64,000 nt of DNA from Jannaschia sp. Os4 (GTDB lineage: Bacteria > Pseudomonadota > Alphaproteobacteria > Rhodobacterales > Rhodobacteraceae), in the NCBI RefSeq assembly GCF_016820245.1, contig NZ_JAFCAR010000003.1:515001-579000 (forward strand), written 5' to 3'. The notes beneath the pieces were generated by a model. That model was not told the origin of the DNA. It ran no database searches and saw nothing but the letters and a program-made list of their open reading frames with translations. Position 1 is the first letter of the stretch, and each line of letters starts with the position of its first letter. The position numbers and the translations under genes were made by a program. Of this stretch, positions 6,387-15,180 are shown piece by piece.

Positions 6387-8755
6387 CGCTCGGTCAGCTT
6401 CAACTCGATCCGCCGGTTGGCCGCCCGGCCCTCCACCGTCTCGTTGGTCGCGATGGGACGATACTCCCCGAAGCCCGTCGGCGCGACCCGCTCGGGCGGG
6501 AAGCCGCGCGCGTCGATCAGGTACTCGGCGACGGAGAGGGCGCGGCCTTGCGACAGCTCGAAGTTGTTCTCGTACTTGGAGCCGGGTCGGGGGATCAGGG
6601 GAAGGGCGTCCGTGTGCCCGTCGATCCGCAGCACCCAGTCGATGCCGTCGGGGAACTCGGCGGCCGCGTCGAGCAGCAGGTCGCCCACGCGCGCGATCTG
6701 GGCCTGCCCCTCGGGCGACAGCTCCACCGCGTTCACGTCGAACAGCACCTCCGAGGAGAACACGAAGCGGTCGCCTACGATCTCGACGCCCTCGCGCCCG
6801 CCCAGCACGTCGCGCAGCACCCCGAGGAAGTCGGAGCGGAACCGCTCCAGCCGCTGCGCCTCCTCGGCCAGGCGCCGCGCCTCGGCGCGCTCCTGCGCGG
6901 CGACCTGCGCCAGCGCGGCGTTGAGCTGCGAGCCGAGGTTGGTGAGCTGCACCTGCGCCTGCTCGTCCCGCGCCTGCGCGTCGTCGAGGATGGCCTGCAG
7001 GCTCCCGAGCTGGGCGCGCAGCTGGCGGATCTCCTGCGAGAAGGCGGCGGCCTCGCGCTGCGCCTCGACCTTCTCGGCGTCCACCTCGGACAGGCGGGCC
7101 TCCGCCGTCGCGAGCAGGGCCGCGCGGCGGTCGGCCTCGGACTGGGCGGCGTCGGCCTCCTGCCGCAGCGCGATGCGCGCGGCCGCGGCTTGGCGCAGGC
7201 GGGCGTCCAGCTCCTCGGCCCCGATGCGCGCACCCTGCACCTCGACCAAGGCGGCGGCGAGGCGGGCCTCCAACTCCTCGCGCGTGGCCTCGGTCGCGGC
7301 GGCGGCCCCGGTGGCCGCGGCGAGGGCGGCGCGCACCTCGTCGATCTCGCGCTGCAGGGCATCGCGGTCCATCTCGGCGGTCTCGGCCTCGGCGCGGGTC
7401 CGCTCCAGCCGGGCGCGGGCGTCGGCCAACTGGCTCTCCAGCTCGGCGCGCGTCGCGCTCTCCTGATCGGCGGCGCCGCGCGCGGCGGCCAGCGCCGAGC
7501 GGGCGGCGCGCAACTGCGCCTCCAAGGCGTCGACGGTCAGCTCCGCCGCCTCGGTGCCGCCCTGCGCGGCCGCGAGTTCGGCCTCCAGCGCGGCGATGCG
7601 GCGGGCGGCGGCCTGCCCGTCCGTCTGCGCCTCCGCGGCCTCGGCGCGGACGGCCGCGAGGGTGGCGAGCGTGGCGTCGAGTTCGGCGCGCAGGTCGGGC
7701 AGGGCGGTCGACGCCGCCTCCGCGCGGGCGAGGTCGGCCAGCGCGCGTCCCAGTTCCGCGCGCAGCTCCGCCTCGGACGCGGCCTCCCGCTCCAGCGAGG
7801 CGGAGGCCGTGGCGAGCGCGTCGCGCAGCCCGTCGAGTTCCGCGCGGAGCTCGGCCTCGCTGCGGGCGGCGGTCTCGACCTCGCCGCGGGCCACCGCCAA
7901 GGCGGCCAAGGTCTCCGTCAGGCGCGCGTCGAGGTCGTCGCCCCGCGCGGCCTCGGCGTCGCGCGCGGTCAGGGCGTCGGCCAAGGCGGCGTCGAGGTCG
8001 GCCTCCGCGTCGCGGGCGGCGGCGAGCAGGGTCAGCGTCTCCTCGGCCTCGCGGCGCTCCGCCTCCAGCGAGAGGGAGAGGGCGGTGAGTTCGGCGTCGG
8101 CCTCGGCGAGGCGGGCGCGCAGGGCCTCGGCCGCGGCGGCCTCGGTCAGGCGGGCGGCCTCCTCCTCCGAAAGGGCGGCCGCGTCGGCGCGGGCCTCCGC
8201 GCGCAGTCCCTCGACCAGCGCCTGCAGCGCCTCGCGCCGCGCGGCGGCGAGGCGGGCGGCCTCCACCCCCTCGTCGATCTCGTCGCGCGCGGCGGCGAGG
8301 GCAAGCTGCAGCGCCTCGCGCTCGTCCACTTCCCGGAGGAGCTCTCCCTCGGTCGTCTCAAGCCGGGCGGCGAGGTCGTCGCGCTGCGCGAGCAGGGTGG
8401 CGACCTGATCCTCGAAGGAGGCGACCCGCGCCTCCAGCCCCTCGGCCTGCGCCGTCAGCGTGGCGACGAGCCGGGCCTGGGCGTCGCGCTCGGAGCCCAG
8501 CCGCGCGGCCTCGCCCTCGGCGGCCTCGGCGCGGACCCGCTCGAGCCCGAGCGCGTCCGCGAGCTGGGCGACCTGATCGCTCAGCTCGCCCAGTTCCGCG
8601 TCCTGCTCGCCGATGCGCTGCGACAGGATGAACTGCACGATCATGAAGATCGACAGCACGAACATCAGCACCAGGAGCAGCGCCGTCATGGCGTCCACGA
8701 AGCCGGGCCACGCGTTGGCCGACAGGCGCGACCCGGAGCGGCGCGACAGCGCCAC
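6383..8755 (-). CDS. MotB/OmpA-like stator protein with very long coiled coil
   Basis: The 790-residue protein has three parts. Residues 16-45 (WPGFVDAMTALLLVLMFVL and on) form one membrane helix like that of MotB, with an Asp (D21) where MotB carries its proton-binding Asp. Residues about 45-645 are an almost uninterrupted Ala/Glu/Arg-rich coiled coil. Residues about 657-790 are an OmpA-type peptidoglycan-binding domain (FDVNAVELSPEG, IDGHTD, NFELSQGRALSV, ANRRIELKL). It probably forms a proton-driven 5:2 motor with the MotA/TolQ-like protein encoded just upstream, linking inner membrane to cell wall across a long span. The start is a GTG one base after the upstream stop. The coiled coil is far longer than in MotB or TolR. 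The motor's load is unknown. Confidence 0.85.
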   Translation of the reverse strand: MALSRRSGSRLSANAWPGFVDAMTALLLVLMFVLSIFMIVQFILSQRIGEQDAELGELSDQVAQLADALGLERVRAEAAEGEAARLGSERDAQARLVATLTAQAEGLEARVASFEDQVATLLAQRDDLAARLETTEGELLREVDEREALQLALAAARDEIDEGVEAARLAAARREALQALVEGLRAEARADAAALSEEEAARLTEAAAAEALRARLAEADAELTALSLSLEAERREAEETLTLLAAARDAEADLDAALADALTARDAEAARGDDLDARLTETLAALAVARGEVETAARSEAELRAELDGLRDALATASASLEREAASEAELRAELGRALADLARAEAASTALPDLRAELDATLATLAAVRAEAAEAQTDGQAAARRIAALEAELAAAQGGTEAAELTVDALEAQLRAARSALAAARGAADQESATRAELESQLADARARLERTRAEAETAEMDRDALQREIDEVRAALAAATGAAAATEATREELEARLAAALVEVQGARIGAEELDARLRQAAAARIALRQEADAAQSEADRRAALLATAEARLSEVDAEKVEAQREAAAFSQEIRQLRAQLGSLQAILDDAQARDEQAQVQLTNLGSQLNAALAQVAAQERAEARRLAEEAQRLERFRSDFLGVLRDVLGGREGVEIVGDRFVFSSEVLFDVNAVELSPEGQAQIARVGDLLLDAAAEFPDGIDWVLRIDGHTDALPLIPRPGSKYENNFELSQGRALSVAEYLIDARGFPPERVAPTGFGEYRPIATNETVEGRAANRRIELKLTER

Positions 8756-8756
8756 G

Positions 8757-9968
8757 TCAGCCGTCCTGCGGCTGGGCGGAGCCGCCTTGCGACTGGGCTT
8801 GGGTCGCCGAGGCGAGGCGGTTCAGCTGGCGGATGGCGCGGGTCAGGGCGGTCAGGTCGCCGCGCAGGTCGTCCACGGCGGCGGTGCGGGCGGTCGACAT
8901 CTCCTCGAAGACCTTGAGCAGCTGCACGTCGATGGAGCGCAGGCGCATCCGGCTCTCGGCGTCGAGCCCGCCGTCGGCGCCCGCCGAGCCGCGCAGGACC
9001 TCGACGATCTGGCCCTGCCCCTCGGCCACCCGGTCGAGCGCGGCGGAGACGCTGGCCCTGTCGTCGCGCTGCGACATCGCGGTGATCGCGTCGGCTAGCG
9101 TGGCGAGCCGGGCATCCGCCGCGAGGCGCCCGGCCTCGGCCTTCTGGAACATGTCCTCCAGCGATTCCATCTGGGTGTTCATGTGGTCCAGCACGGCGGC
9201 CAGCGAGTACTGGTCGATCGTCTCCTCGCCCGAGTCGCCCACGAGGCCCACGCGGGTGATGGAGGACAGCCAGTCCTCCAGCTCGTTGTAGAAGCGGTTC
9301 TGGCCGTGGCCCGCGAACAGCTCCAGCAGGCCGACGACCAGCGACCCGGCGAGGCCGAGGAGCGAGGAGGCGAAGGCGACGCCCATTCCCTCGAGCTGGT
9401 CGTCCAGCCCGTCGATCAGCCGCGAGAACACGTCGATCCCGCCCCCGGCGCCGGGGTCCAGCGAGCGGATCGTGTCGACGACGGCGGGGACGGTGGTGGC
9501 GAGGCCCCAGAACGTGCCGAGCAGCCCGAGGAAGATGAGCGTGTTGACGATGTAGCGGGTGATGTCGCGCGCCTCCTCCATCCGCTGCGCGACCGAGTCG
9601 AGGATCGAGCGCGAGGAGGTGGCGGAGATCTGGCTGCGCTTGGAGCGGGCGCGCAGCAGCGCGGCCAGCGGGATCAGGAGCGAGGGCGGGCGCGTCACAT
9701 CGTGGCCCGCCCGCGTCTCGGCGAAGCCCTCGATCCAAGCCACGGAGGAGAACAGCTGCAGCACCTGCGCGAAGCAGGCGATCACGCCGATCACGAACAC
9801 CCCTAGGATGACCCCGTTGAGCCACGGGTTCGCGGCGAAGACCGGCGCGACGGTCGGGTAGATCAGCCACACGCCCACGCCGACGGCGACGAGGACCGCC
9901 AGCATCCATGCGATCTGGCGGACCGGCTGCGAGAACTGCGTCCCCGCGTCGATCTGGGTCGTCGTCAT
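8757..9968 (-). CDS. MotA/TolQ/ExbB-family proton channel protein
   Basis: The 403-residue protein has two N-terminal membrane helices (about 18-42 and 51-75), a cytoplasmic stretch, then the two conserved channel helices. The first reads NTLIFLGLLGTFWGLATTV and the second GMGVAFASSLLGLAGSLVVGLLELF, the MotA/TolQ/ExbB pattern. A long C-terminal cytoplasmic helical tail (about 270-390) follows, much as in ZorA-type proteins. Together with the next gene it should form an ion-driven stator. There are no flagellar, Ton, Tol-Pal or Zorya partner genes nearby, so the function is open. Its start is separated by 79 bases from the ChaC-like gene on the same strand. Confidence 0.85.
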   Translation of the reverse strand: MTTTQIDAGTQFSQPVRQIAWMLAVLVAVGVGVWLIYPTVAPVFAANPWLNGVILGVFVIGVIACFAQVLQLFSSVAWIEGFAETRAGHDVTRPPSLLIPLAALLRARSKRSQISATSSRSILDSVAQRMEEARDITRYIVNTLIFLGLLGTFWGLATTVPAVVDTIRSLDPGAGGGIDVFSRLIDGLDDQLEGMGVAFASSLLGLAGSLVVGLLELFAGHGQNRFYNELEDWLSSITRVGLVGDSGEETIDQYSLAAVLDHMNTQMESLEDMFQKAEAGRLAADARLATLADAITAMSQRDDRASVSAALDRVAEGQGQIVEVLRGSAGADGGLDAESRMRLRSIDVQLLKVFEEMSTARTAAVDDLRGDLTALTRAIRQLNRLASATQAQSQGGSAQPQDG

Positions 9969-10047
9969 GTCGGAGCCTGCCCGCCCTCGTGGTTGCGCGG
10001 GAGGTTACGCGCGGGGGACGGGCCGCCACAAGGAGACGGCGCGGGTG

Positions 10048-10581
10048 TCAGGCGGGCCTGTCGCGGATGCGCCGCACCATCGCGTCGAGCCGGGCGAGGT
10101 CGGGGTCGCGGACGCCGATCCCCTCGAGCGCCTCGACCGAGGCGGAGAGGTACTCGTGGTTCGGCCCCCGCCCGCCCGTCGCGTGGGCGATGATCTCCGC
10201 CTGCCGCTCGAGGCTCAGCCCCGCCGCGTATTGCGGGTGCGACGTGTCCATCACGTAGGTGATCGCCTCGATGGCGCGCCCGTCCGCCGCGCGCAGGCGG
10301 ACCTGCTCCTCCCTGTAGGCGGAGGAGATCAGCTCCCGCTCGCGCAGGGCGGCCAAGGCGGGCTCCGGGTCGGCGGCGCGGATGGCCACCCCCTCGCAGG
10401 CCGCGCCGGGCGCGGGCTCCAGCGCGAGGACGAGGCCCGGCTCCGCCTCCGAGCCGCGGTGGTGGATCGACCACATGCAGTAGCTGCGATGGTAGCCGTC
10501 GAGCGTCGCGCGCACGGTCTCGGCGACCTCGATTCCGGGGTTCCAGATCAGCGAGCCGTAGCCGAACACCCACAGGTCCAT
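10048..10581 (-). CDS. ChaC-like gamma-glutamylcyclotransferase
   Basis: ChaC enzymes cleave the gamma-glutamyl bond of glutathione, giving 5-oxoproline and Cys-Gly. The 177-residue protein opens with the signature WVFGYGSLIWNPG (residues 4-16) and has YVMDTSHPQYAAGLS and GPNHEYL motifs of the ChaC group. The ATG at 10581 puts the signature at the usual N-terminal position. It is encoded on the minus strand, divergent from the DUF2125 gene by 70 bases and upstream of the stator pair. Glutathione turnover is the known role of the family; a link to the stator genes is not evident. Confidence 0.88.
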   Translation of the reverse strand: MDLWVFGYGSLIWNPGIEVAETVRATLDGYHRSYCMWSIHHRGSEAEPGLVLALEPAPGAACEGVAIRAADPEPALAALRERELISSAYREEQVRLRAADGRAIEAITYVMDTSHPQYAAGLSLERQAEIIAHATGGRGPNHEYLSASVEALEGIGVRDPDLARLDAMVRRIRDRPA

Positions 10582-10651
10582 GATGTCGCTCCCGGTTGAA
10601 CCGGGGGGCGTGTAGGGGGATTGGGGCCCGAACGGCAAGGAGCGGCCCGAC

Positions 10652-11623
10652 ATGCGCGCATTGACGATCCTCGTGGCGGTGCTGGCCGCGCTGTGGTCCG
10701 GCTGGTGGCTGGTGGGGCGGGCGGGCGTGCAGGCGGCGCTCGACCGCGCGCCCGCCGCGGCGGCGACGCAGGGCTGGGAGGTGTCTTGGACCGACGCCTC
10801 GACCGGCGGCTTCCCCAACCGCTTCGACACCCGGCTGGAGGCGCCGCGCGCGGTGGACCCCACGGGCGAGGTCGAGTGGACGGCCCCGTTCCTCGACATC
10901 CTCATGCTGTCCTACCGGCCCAACCATGCCATCGTCGCCTTCCCGCCCGAGCAGACGGTGACGGTGATGGGCCTGCCCGTCGTCGTCCGCTCCGGGCGGA
11001 TGCGCGCCTCCGTGGTGGCGGGGCCGGCGCTGCCGCCGGTGCTGGACCGCGCGACGCTGGAGGGCGAGGCGCTGGCGGTCGAGACGCTGGGCGCGGTCTC
11101 CACCGTGGCGGCGGCGCGGGCGGCGACCCGGTGGGCCGAGGACGGCAGCGGCTACGACGTGGCGCTCGCCCTGTCCGACGTGACGATCCCCGACCCCGCC
11201 GCCGGGATGCTGGCCGAGGGCGGGATGCCCGCCGCGATCGGCATCGTCCGGCTCGACGCGACGGCCCGCATGGCGGCCCCCGTCGCGCTCGGGCCGGGGG
11301 CGCCGCCGCAGGTGGCCGGGCTGGACCTCCGCGACGTGGCGGTCGTCTGGGGCGAGGTGCGGCTGTCGGGCGAGGGGACGCTCGACGTCGACCGGGCGGG
11401 GCGGGCGCAGGGCCTCGTGACCGTTCGGGCCGAGGGGTGGGAGCGCCTTCTGGACCTCGCGGAATCGCAGAACATGCTGCCCCGGTCGCGGCGCGCCTTG
11501 GTCGAGGCGGCGCTGCGCGGCGTGGCCGGGGACGACGGCGTGGTGGAGGTGCCCCTCGCCGTTCGGGACGGGGTGGTGCGGTTCGGGCCCTTCGAGCTCG
11601 GACGCCTGCCGGTCCTGCTCTAG
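10652..11623 (+). CDS. DUF2125 domain-containing protein
   Basis: The 323-residue protein begins with one hydrophobic segment (residues 3-24, ILVAVLAALWSGWWLVG), a signal anchor. A beta-rich domain follows with the FPNRFDTRLEAP pattern typical of DUF2125 (PF09898), a family common in Alphaproteobacteria with no known function. Repeated strand patterns suggest a periplasmic lipid-binding-like or AsmA-like fold, but that is inference. The gene is preceded by GCAAGGAGCGG, a good ribosome site. It converges with the M23 peptidase gene, sharing CTAG at 11620-11623 as both stops. Confidence 0.8.
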   Translation: MRALTILVAVLAALWSGWWLVGRAGVQAALDRAPAAAATQGWEVSWTDASTGGFPNRFDTRLEAPRAVDPTGEVEWTAPFLDILMLSYRPNHAIVAFPPEQTVTVMGLPVVVRSGRMRASVVAGPALPPVLDRATLEGEALAVETLGAVSTVAAARAATRWAEDGSGYDVALALSDVTIPDPAAGMLAEGGMPAAIGIVRLDATARMAAPVALGPGAPPQVAGLDLRDVAVVWGEVRLSGEGTLDVDRAGRAQGLVTVRAEGWERLLDLAESQNMLPRSRRALVEAALRGVAGDDGVVEVPLAVRDGVVRFGPFELGRLPVLL

Positions 11624-12552
11624 CCGAGCGTCACGCGCGCCTCGACCCGGTCGATCACCGTGCCGTCGCGGAGCAGCTCGACGGTGCCGACGTAGTCGCC
11701 GCCCCGCCAGCGCGCGGCGCGCAAACGGCGCCCGACGGCACGGAACAGCTCCGCTTGGGTTCGTTCCAGCGCGACGGTGGTGGCCAGCACCTCCCGGCCT
11801 GTCGGGCCGATGACGGTGAGCCGCATCTCGTCGCCCGCCCGCCCGCCGAACGCATGGCCCCAAAGCACCAGCGCGGGCGCGTCGAGGGGAAGCGCGGAAG
11901 CGTCCGCAGTGCCCGCCTTGACCGCGTCGTACTCCGGCACCGCATCGGCGAAGCCCGCGCCCAGGAGCCCGCCGGGCGCGTAGGGCACCGGCTCGGCCCA
12001 CGCCGCGCCCGTGCCGGGGACGAACGGGTCCACCGTCTCGCCGTCGCGGGTCACCTGCAGGTGGACGTGGGGGAACTGGGTCGCGCCGGACAGGCCGACC
12101 TCGCCCAGCACGTCGCCCGCCGCGACCCGGTCGCCGGGCGCGACGGTCACCGATCCCTCCGCCATGTGGCACAGCTGCGTGACCCAGCCGCCGCCGTGGT
12201 CGAGCGCGACGCCGTTGCCGCATTCGCGGCCCTCCACCTCGGCGCGGTCCGCGATGGCACGGTCGGCCATCCCGTCGCGCGCGCCCCGGACCACCCCGTC
12301 GGCGGGGGCGCGGACGGGGATGCCCGCCGCCATCGCCTCGAGATCCGCGACGCGGAAGTCCGTGCCCGCGTGCCCGTCGTAGGAGAGCGGCCCGCCCGTG
12401 AAGTCCGCGGCACCGGGACCGGGATCGGCATCGACGTATTGCTGGATGTCGCAGTCTTCCCCGAGCGTGCAGTCGAGCGGCGGGACGAGGAGGAGGTCCT
12501 GCGCCGCGGCGGGGAGCGCGAGCGTCAGGAGGGCGGCATGGACGAGATGCAT
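11620..12552 (-). CDS. Secreted M23 (LytM-type) metallopeptidase
   Basis: M23 enzymes cut peptide bridges in peptidoglycan, or act as LytM regulators. The 310-residue precursor has a short signal peptide (MHLVHAALLTLALPAAAQ). The zinc-site residues look complete: H61 and D65 in HAGTDFR, H129 in LCHM and H164 in HVH, so it should be catalytic. A C-terminal beta domain (about 220-310) may bind wall or substrate. Two cysteines near the mature N terminus (28, 34) could form a disulfide. The ATG at 12552 was chosen because it starts a canonical signal peptide; an upstream start would add ten polar residues. It is convergent with the DUF2125 gene. Confidence 0.88.
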   Translation of the reverse strand: MHLVHAALLTLALPAAAQDLLLVPPLDCTLGEDCDIQQYVDADPGPGAADFTGGPLSYDGHAGTDFRVADLEAMAAGIPVRAPADGVVRGARDGMADRAIADRAEVEGRECGNGVALDHGGGWVTQLCHMAEGSVTVAPGDRVAAGDVLGEVGLSGATQFPHVHLQVTRDGETVDPFVPGTGAAWAEPVPYAPGGLLGAGFADAVPEYDAVKAGTADASALPLDAPALVLWGHAFGGRAGDEMRLTVIGPTGREVLATTVALERTQAELFRAVGRRLRAARWRGGDYVGTVELLRDGTVIDRVEARVTLG

Positions 12553-12662
12553 CCCCGGAGCATGCCATGTCGGTCCTGCCACTGCACCGTCCCCGTCCTG
12601 CTCTAGGTTCCCCGTCGGTCCGGGGCGGGGCCGCCTTCCGGTCGCGCCGCGGGCCGAAACGA

Positions 12663-12691
12663 GGAAGGCCCGGCGCGGGGCCGGGCCTTCC
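12663..12691 (-). terminator. Rho-independent terminator of clpA
   Basis: A perfect 12-bp stem (GGAAGGCCCGGC at 12663-12674 against 12680-12691) with a 5-base loop lies 16 bases beyond the clpA stop. On the minus strand it is followed by TCGTTTC, a weak U tract. Confidence 0.65.
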
Positions 12692-12706
12692 AGATGATCC
12701 GTCGGA

Positions 12707-15040
12707 TCAGTCCGCCGTGAGCATCGGCGGGCGCTTGTCCGAGATGGCCTTCTTCGGCTCCTCGATGCGCAGGTCCAGCTTGCCGTCCTTGACGCCGACC
12801 TTGACGAGCCCGCCCTTGGCCAGCTTGCCGAAGAGCAGCTCCTCGGCCAGCGGCTTCTTGACGTGCTCTTGGATGACCCGCGCCAAGGGGCGCGCGCCCA
12901 TACGGTCGTCGTAGCCCTTGTCGGCGATCCATTCGGCCGCCGGCTTGGTCAGCTCGATCGTCACGCCGCGGTCCAGCAGCTGGGCCTCGAGCTGCAGCAC
13001 GAACTTCTCGACCACCTGCAGGATCGTGTCCTTGGGCAGGGGCGCGAAGGCGATCACCGCGTCGAGGCGGTTGCGGAACTCCGGCGTGAAGGTCCGCTCG
13101 ATGGCCTCCGTGTCCTCGCCCTCGCGGCGGTCGCGGCCGAAGCCGAGCGGCGCGCGCGCGGCGTCCGAGGCGCCCGCGTTGGACGTCATGATCAGGATCA
13201 CGTTGCGGAAGTCGACGGTCCGGCCGTTGTGGTCGGTCAGCTTCCCGTGGTCCATCACCTGCAGCAGGATGTTGTAGACGTCCGGGTGCGCCTTCTCGAT
13301 CTCGTCGAGCAGCAGGACGCAATGCGGATGCTGGTCCACGCCGTCGGTCAAGAGGCCCCCTTGGTCGAAGCCCACGTAGCCCGGCGGCGCGCCGATCAGG
13401 CGGCTGACGGCGTGCTTCTCCATGTACTCGGACATGTCGAAGCGCAGCATCTCGATGCCCAGCGTGTCGGCCAACTGCTTGGCGACCTCGGTCTTGCCGA
13501 CGCCGGTGGGGCCCGCGAACAGGTAGTTGCCGATGGGCTTCTCCGGCTCGCGCAGGCCCGCGCGGGACAGCTTGATCGCCGAGGCCAGCGCCTCGATGGC
13601 GTTGTCCTGCCCGAAGACCACGCGCTTGAGCGCGCCCTCGAGGTCGCGCAGCACCTCCTGGTCGTCCTTGGAGACGTTCTTGGGCGGGATGCGGGCGATC
13701 TTGGCGACGACCGCCTCGATCTCCTTCACGCCGATGGTCTTGCGCCGCTTGGACTCGGTCACCAGCGCCTGCGCCGCGCCCGCCTCGTCGATCACATCGA
13801 TCGCCTTGTCGGGCAGCTTGCGGTCGTTGACGTAGCGCGCGGACAGCTCGACCGCCGACTTGATGGCGTCGGCCGTGTACTTGATCGAGTGGTGGTCCTC
13901 GAAGCGGTCCTTGAGGCCCTTGAGGATCTTGATCGTGTCCTCGACCGTCGGCTCGTTGACGTCGATCTTCTGGAAGCGCCGCGACAACGCGCGGTCCTTC
14001 TCGAAGTGCTGGCGGAACTCCTTGTAGGTCGTGGAGCCCATCGTGCGCAGCTTGCCCCCTTGAAGGGCGGGCTTGAGCAGGTTGGAGGCGTCCATCGCGC
14101 CGCCGGACGTCGCGCCCGCGCCGATCACCGTGTGGATCTCGTCGATGAAGAGCACCGCGTCGGGATGCTCCTCCATCTCGGTGACGACGGCCTTGAGCCG
14201 CTCCTCGAAGTCGCCGCGGTAGCGGGTGCCGGCCAGCAGCGCGCCCATGTCGAGCGAATAGATCGTGGCGCCGGACAGCACCTCGGGCACCTCGCCCTGC
14301 ACGATCTTGAAGGCGAGGCCTTCCGCGATGGCGGTCTTGCCCACGCCGGGGTCGCCCACCAGCAGCGGGTTGTTCTTGCGGCGGCGGCACAGCACTTGGA
14401 TGCAGCGCTCCACCTCGTGCTCGCGCCCGATCAGCGGATCGACGTCGCCCTTGGCCGACTTCTTGTTGAGGTCGACCGTGTACTTGGCCAGCGCGCTCTC
14501 GCGGTTCTCGGACGGGTTGGGCCCGCCCTCGGACCCCTCGACGGGCATCTCGCCCTCGTCCTCGGTGCCCTCGACGGGCCGCGCCTCGCCGAAGGACGGG
14601 TCCTTGGCGACGCCGTGGGCGATGAAGTTGACCGCGTCGTAGCGGGTCATGTCCTGCTCCTGCAGGAAGTAGGCGGCGTTCGACTCGCGCTCGGCGAAGA
14701 TGGCGACCAGCACGTTGGCGCCCGTCACCTCCGAGCGGCCCGAGGACTGCACGTGGATGGCGGCGCGCTGGATCACGCGCTGGAAGGCGGCGGTGGGCAC
14801 GGCCTCGGAGCCTTCGACGTCCGTGACGAGGGTGCTGAGATCGTCCTCGATGAACTCCTCCAAGGTCTGGCGGAGTTCGTCGAGGTCGACGCCGCAGGCG
14901 CGCATCACGCGCGCGGCATCGGGCTCGTCGATCAGCACGAGGAGCAGGTGCTCCAGCGTCGCCAGCTCGTGGTGACGCTCGTTGGCCTGCGCGAGGGCGG
15001 CGTGGATGGCCTGCTCGAGGGTGTTCGAGAACGAGGGCAT
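12707..15040 (-). CDS. clpA: ATP-dependent Clp protease ATPase subunit ClpA
   Basis: ClpA unfolds proteins and feeds them to ClpP. The 777-residue protein has the Clp N domain (1-145), a first AAA+ module with Walker A GDPGVGKT (229-236), and a second with GPTGVGKT (about 510-517) and the C-terminal D2-small domain. There is no long middle coiled coil, so it is ClpA and not ClpB. An acidic linker (about 155-180) joins the N domain to D1. No clpS adaptor gene is in the window. The start region lies in a short AT-rich stretch with the inverted pair CTTA-GAT-TAAG (15087-15097). gloB lies upstream on the same strand, 140 bases away, so clpA probably has its own promoter. Confidence 0.97.
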   Translation of the reverse strand: MPSFSNTLEQAIHAALAQANERHHELATLEHLLLVLIDEPDAARVMRACGVDLDELRQTLEEFIEDDLSTLVTDVEGSEAVPTAAFQRVIQRAAIHVQSSGRSEVTGANVLVAIFAERESNAAYFLQEQDMTRYDAVNFIAHGVAKDPSFGEARPVEGTEDEGEMPVEGSEGGPNPSENRESALAKYTVDLNKKSAKGDVDPLIGREHEVERCIQVLCRRRKNNPLLVGDPGVGKTAIAEGLAFKIVQGEVPEVLSGATIYSLDMGALLAGTRYRGDFEERLKAVVTEMEEHPDAVLFIDEIHTVIGAGATSGGAMDASNLLKPALQGGKLRTMGSTTYKEFRQHFEKDRALSRRFQKIDVNEPTVEDTIKILKGLKDRFEDHHSIKYTADAIKSAVELSARYVNDRKLPDKAIDVIDEAGAAQALVTESKRRKTIGVKEIEAVVAKIARIPPKNVSKDDQEVLRDLEGALKRVVFGQDNAIEALASAIKLSRAGLREPEKPIGNYLFAGPTGVGKTEVAKQLADTLGIEMLRFDMSEYMEKHAVSRLIGAPPGYVGFDQGGLLTDGVDQHPHCVLLLDEIEKAHPDVYNILLQVMDHGKLTDHNGRTVDFRNVILIMTSNAGASDAARAPLGFGRDRREGEDTEAIERTFTPEFRNRLDAVIAFAPLPKDTILQVVEKFVLQLEAQLLDRGVTIELTKPAAEWIADKGYDDRMGARPLARVIQEHVKKPLAEELLFGKLAKGGLVKVGVKDGKLDLRIEEPKKAISDKRPPMLTAD

Positions 15041-15180
15041 GGTGTTCTCTCCTGTCTGTGCGCGGCCCCCGGGATAGGGGGCCGGCCTTAGATTAAGTTT
15101 TGGGTGTCGGCGGGCGGCCTTCAACCCTTTTCATCGGCTGACTCGCGGTCGCGTGACCGACCGTGCCCATTCCGCAGGCA

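Noticed and set aside
6548-8917. A long plus-strand open frame opposite the MotB/OmpA-like gene
   Set aside because: The minus strand encodes a clear MotB helix, heptad coiled coil and OmpA domain; the plus frame is Gly/Arg-rich without motifs.
6383-9968. Zorya defence system (ZorA/ZorB)
   Set aside because: The pair is similar in kind, but no zorC, zorD or zorE effector gene lies near and the neighbours are housekeeping; kept as an orphan stator.
10596-10618. Promoter-like TTGAAC and TAGGGG before the DUF2125 gene
   Set aside because: The spacing is only 11 bases, too short for a sigma-70-type promoter.
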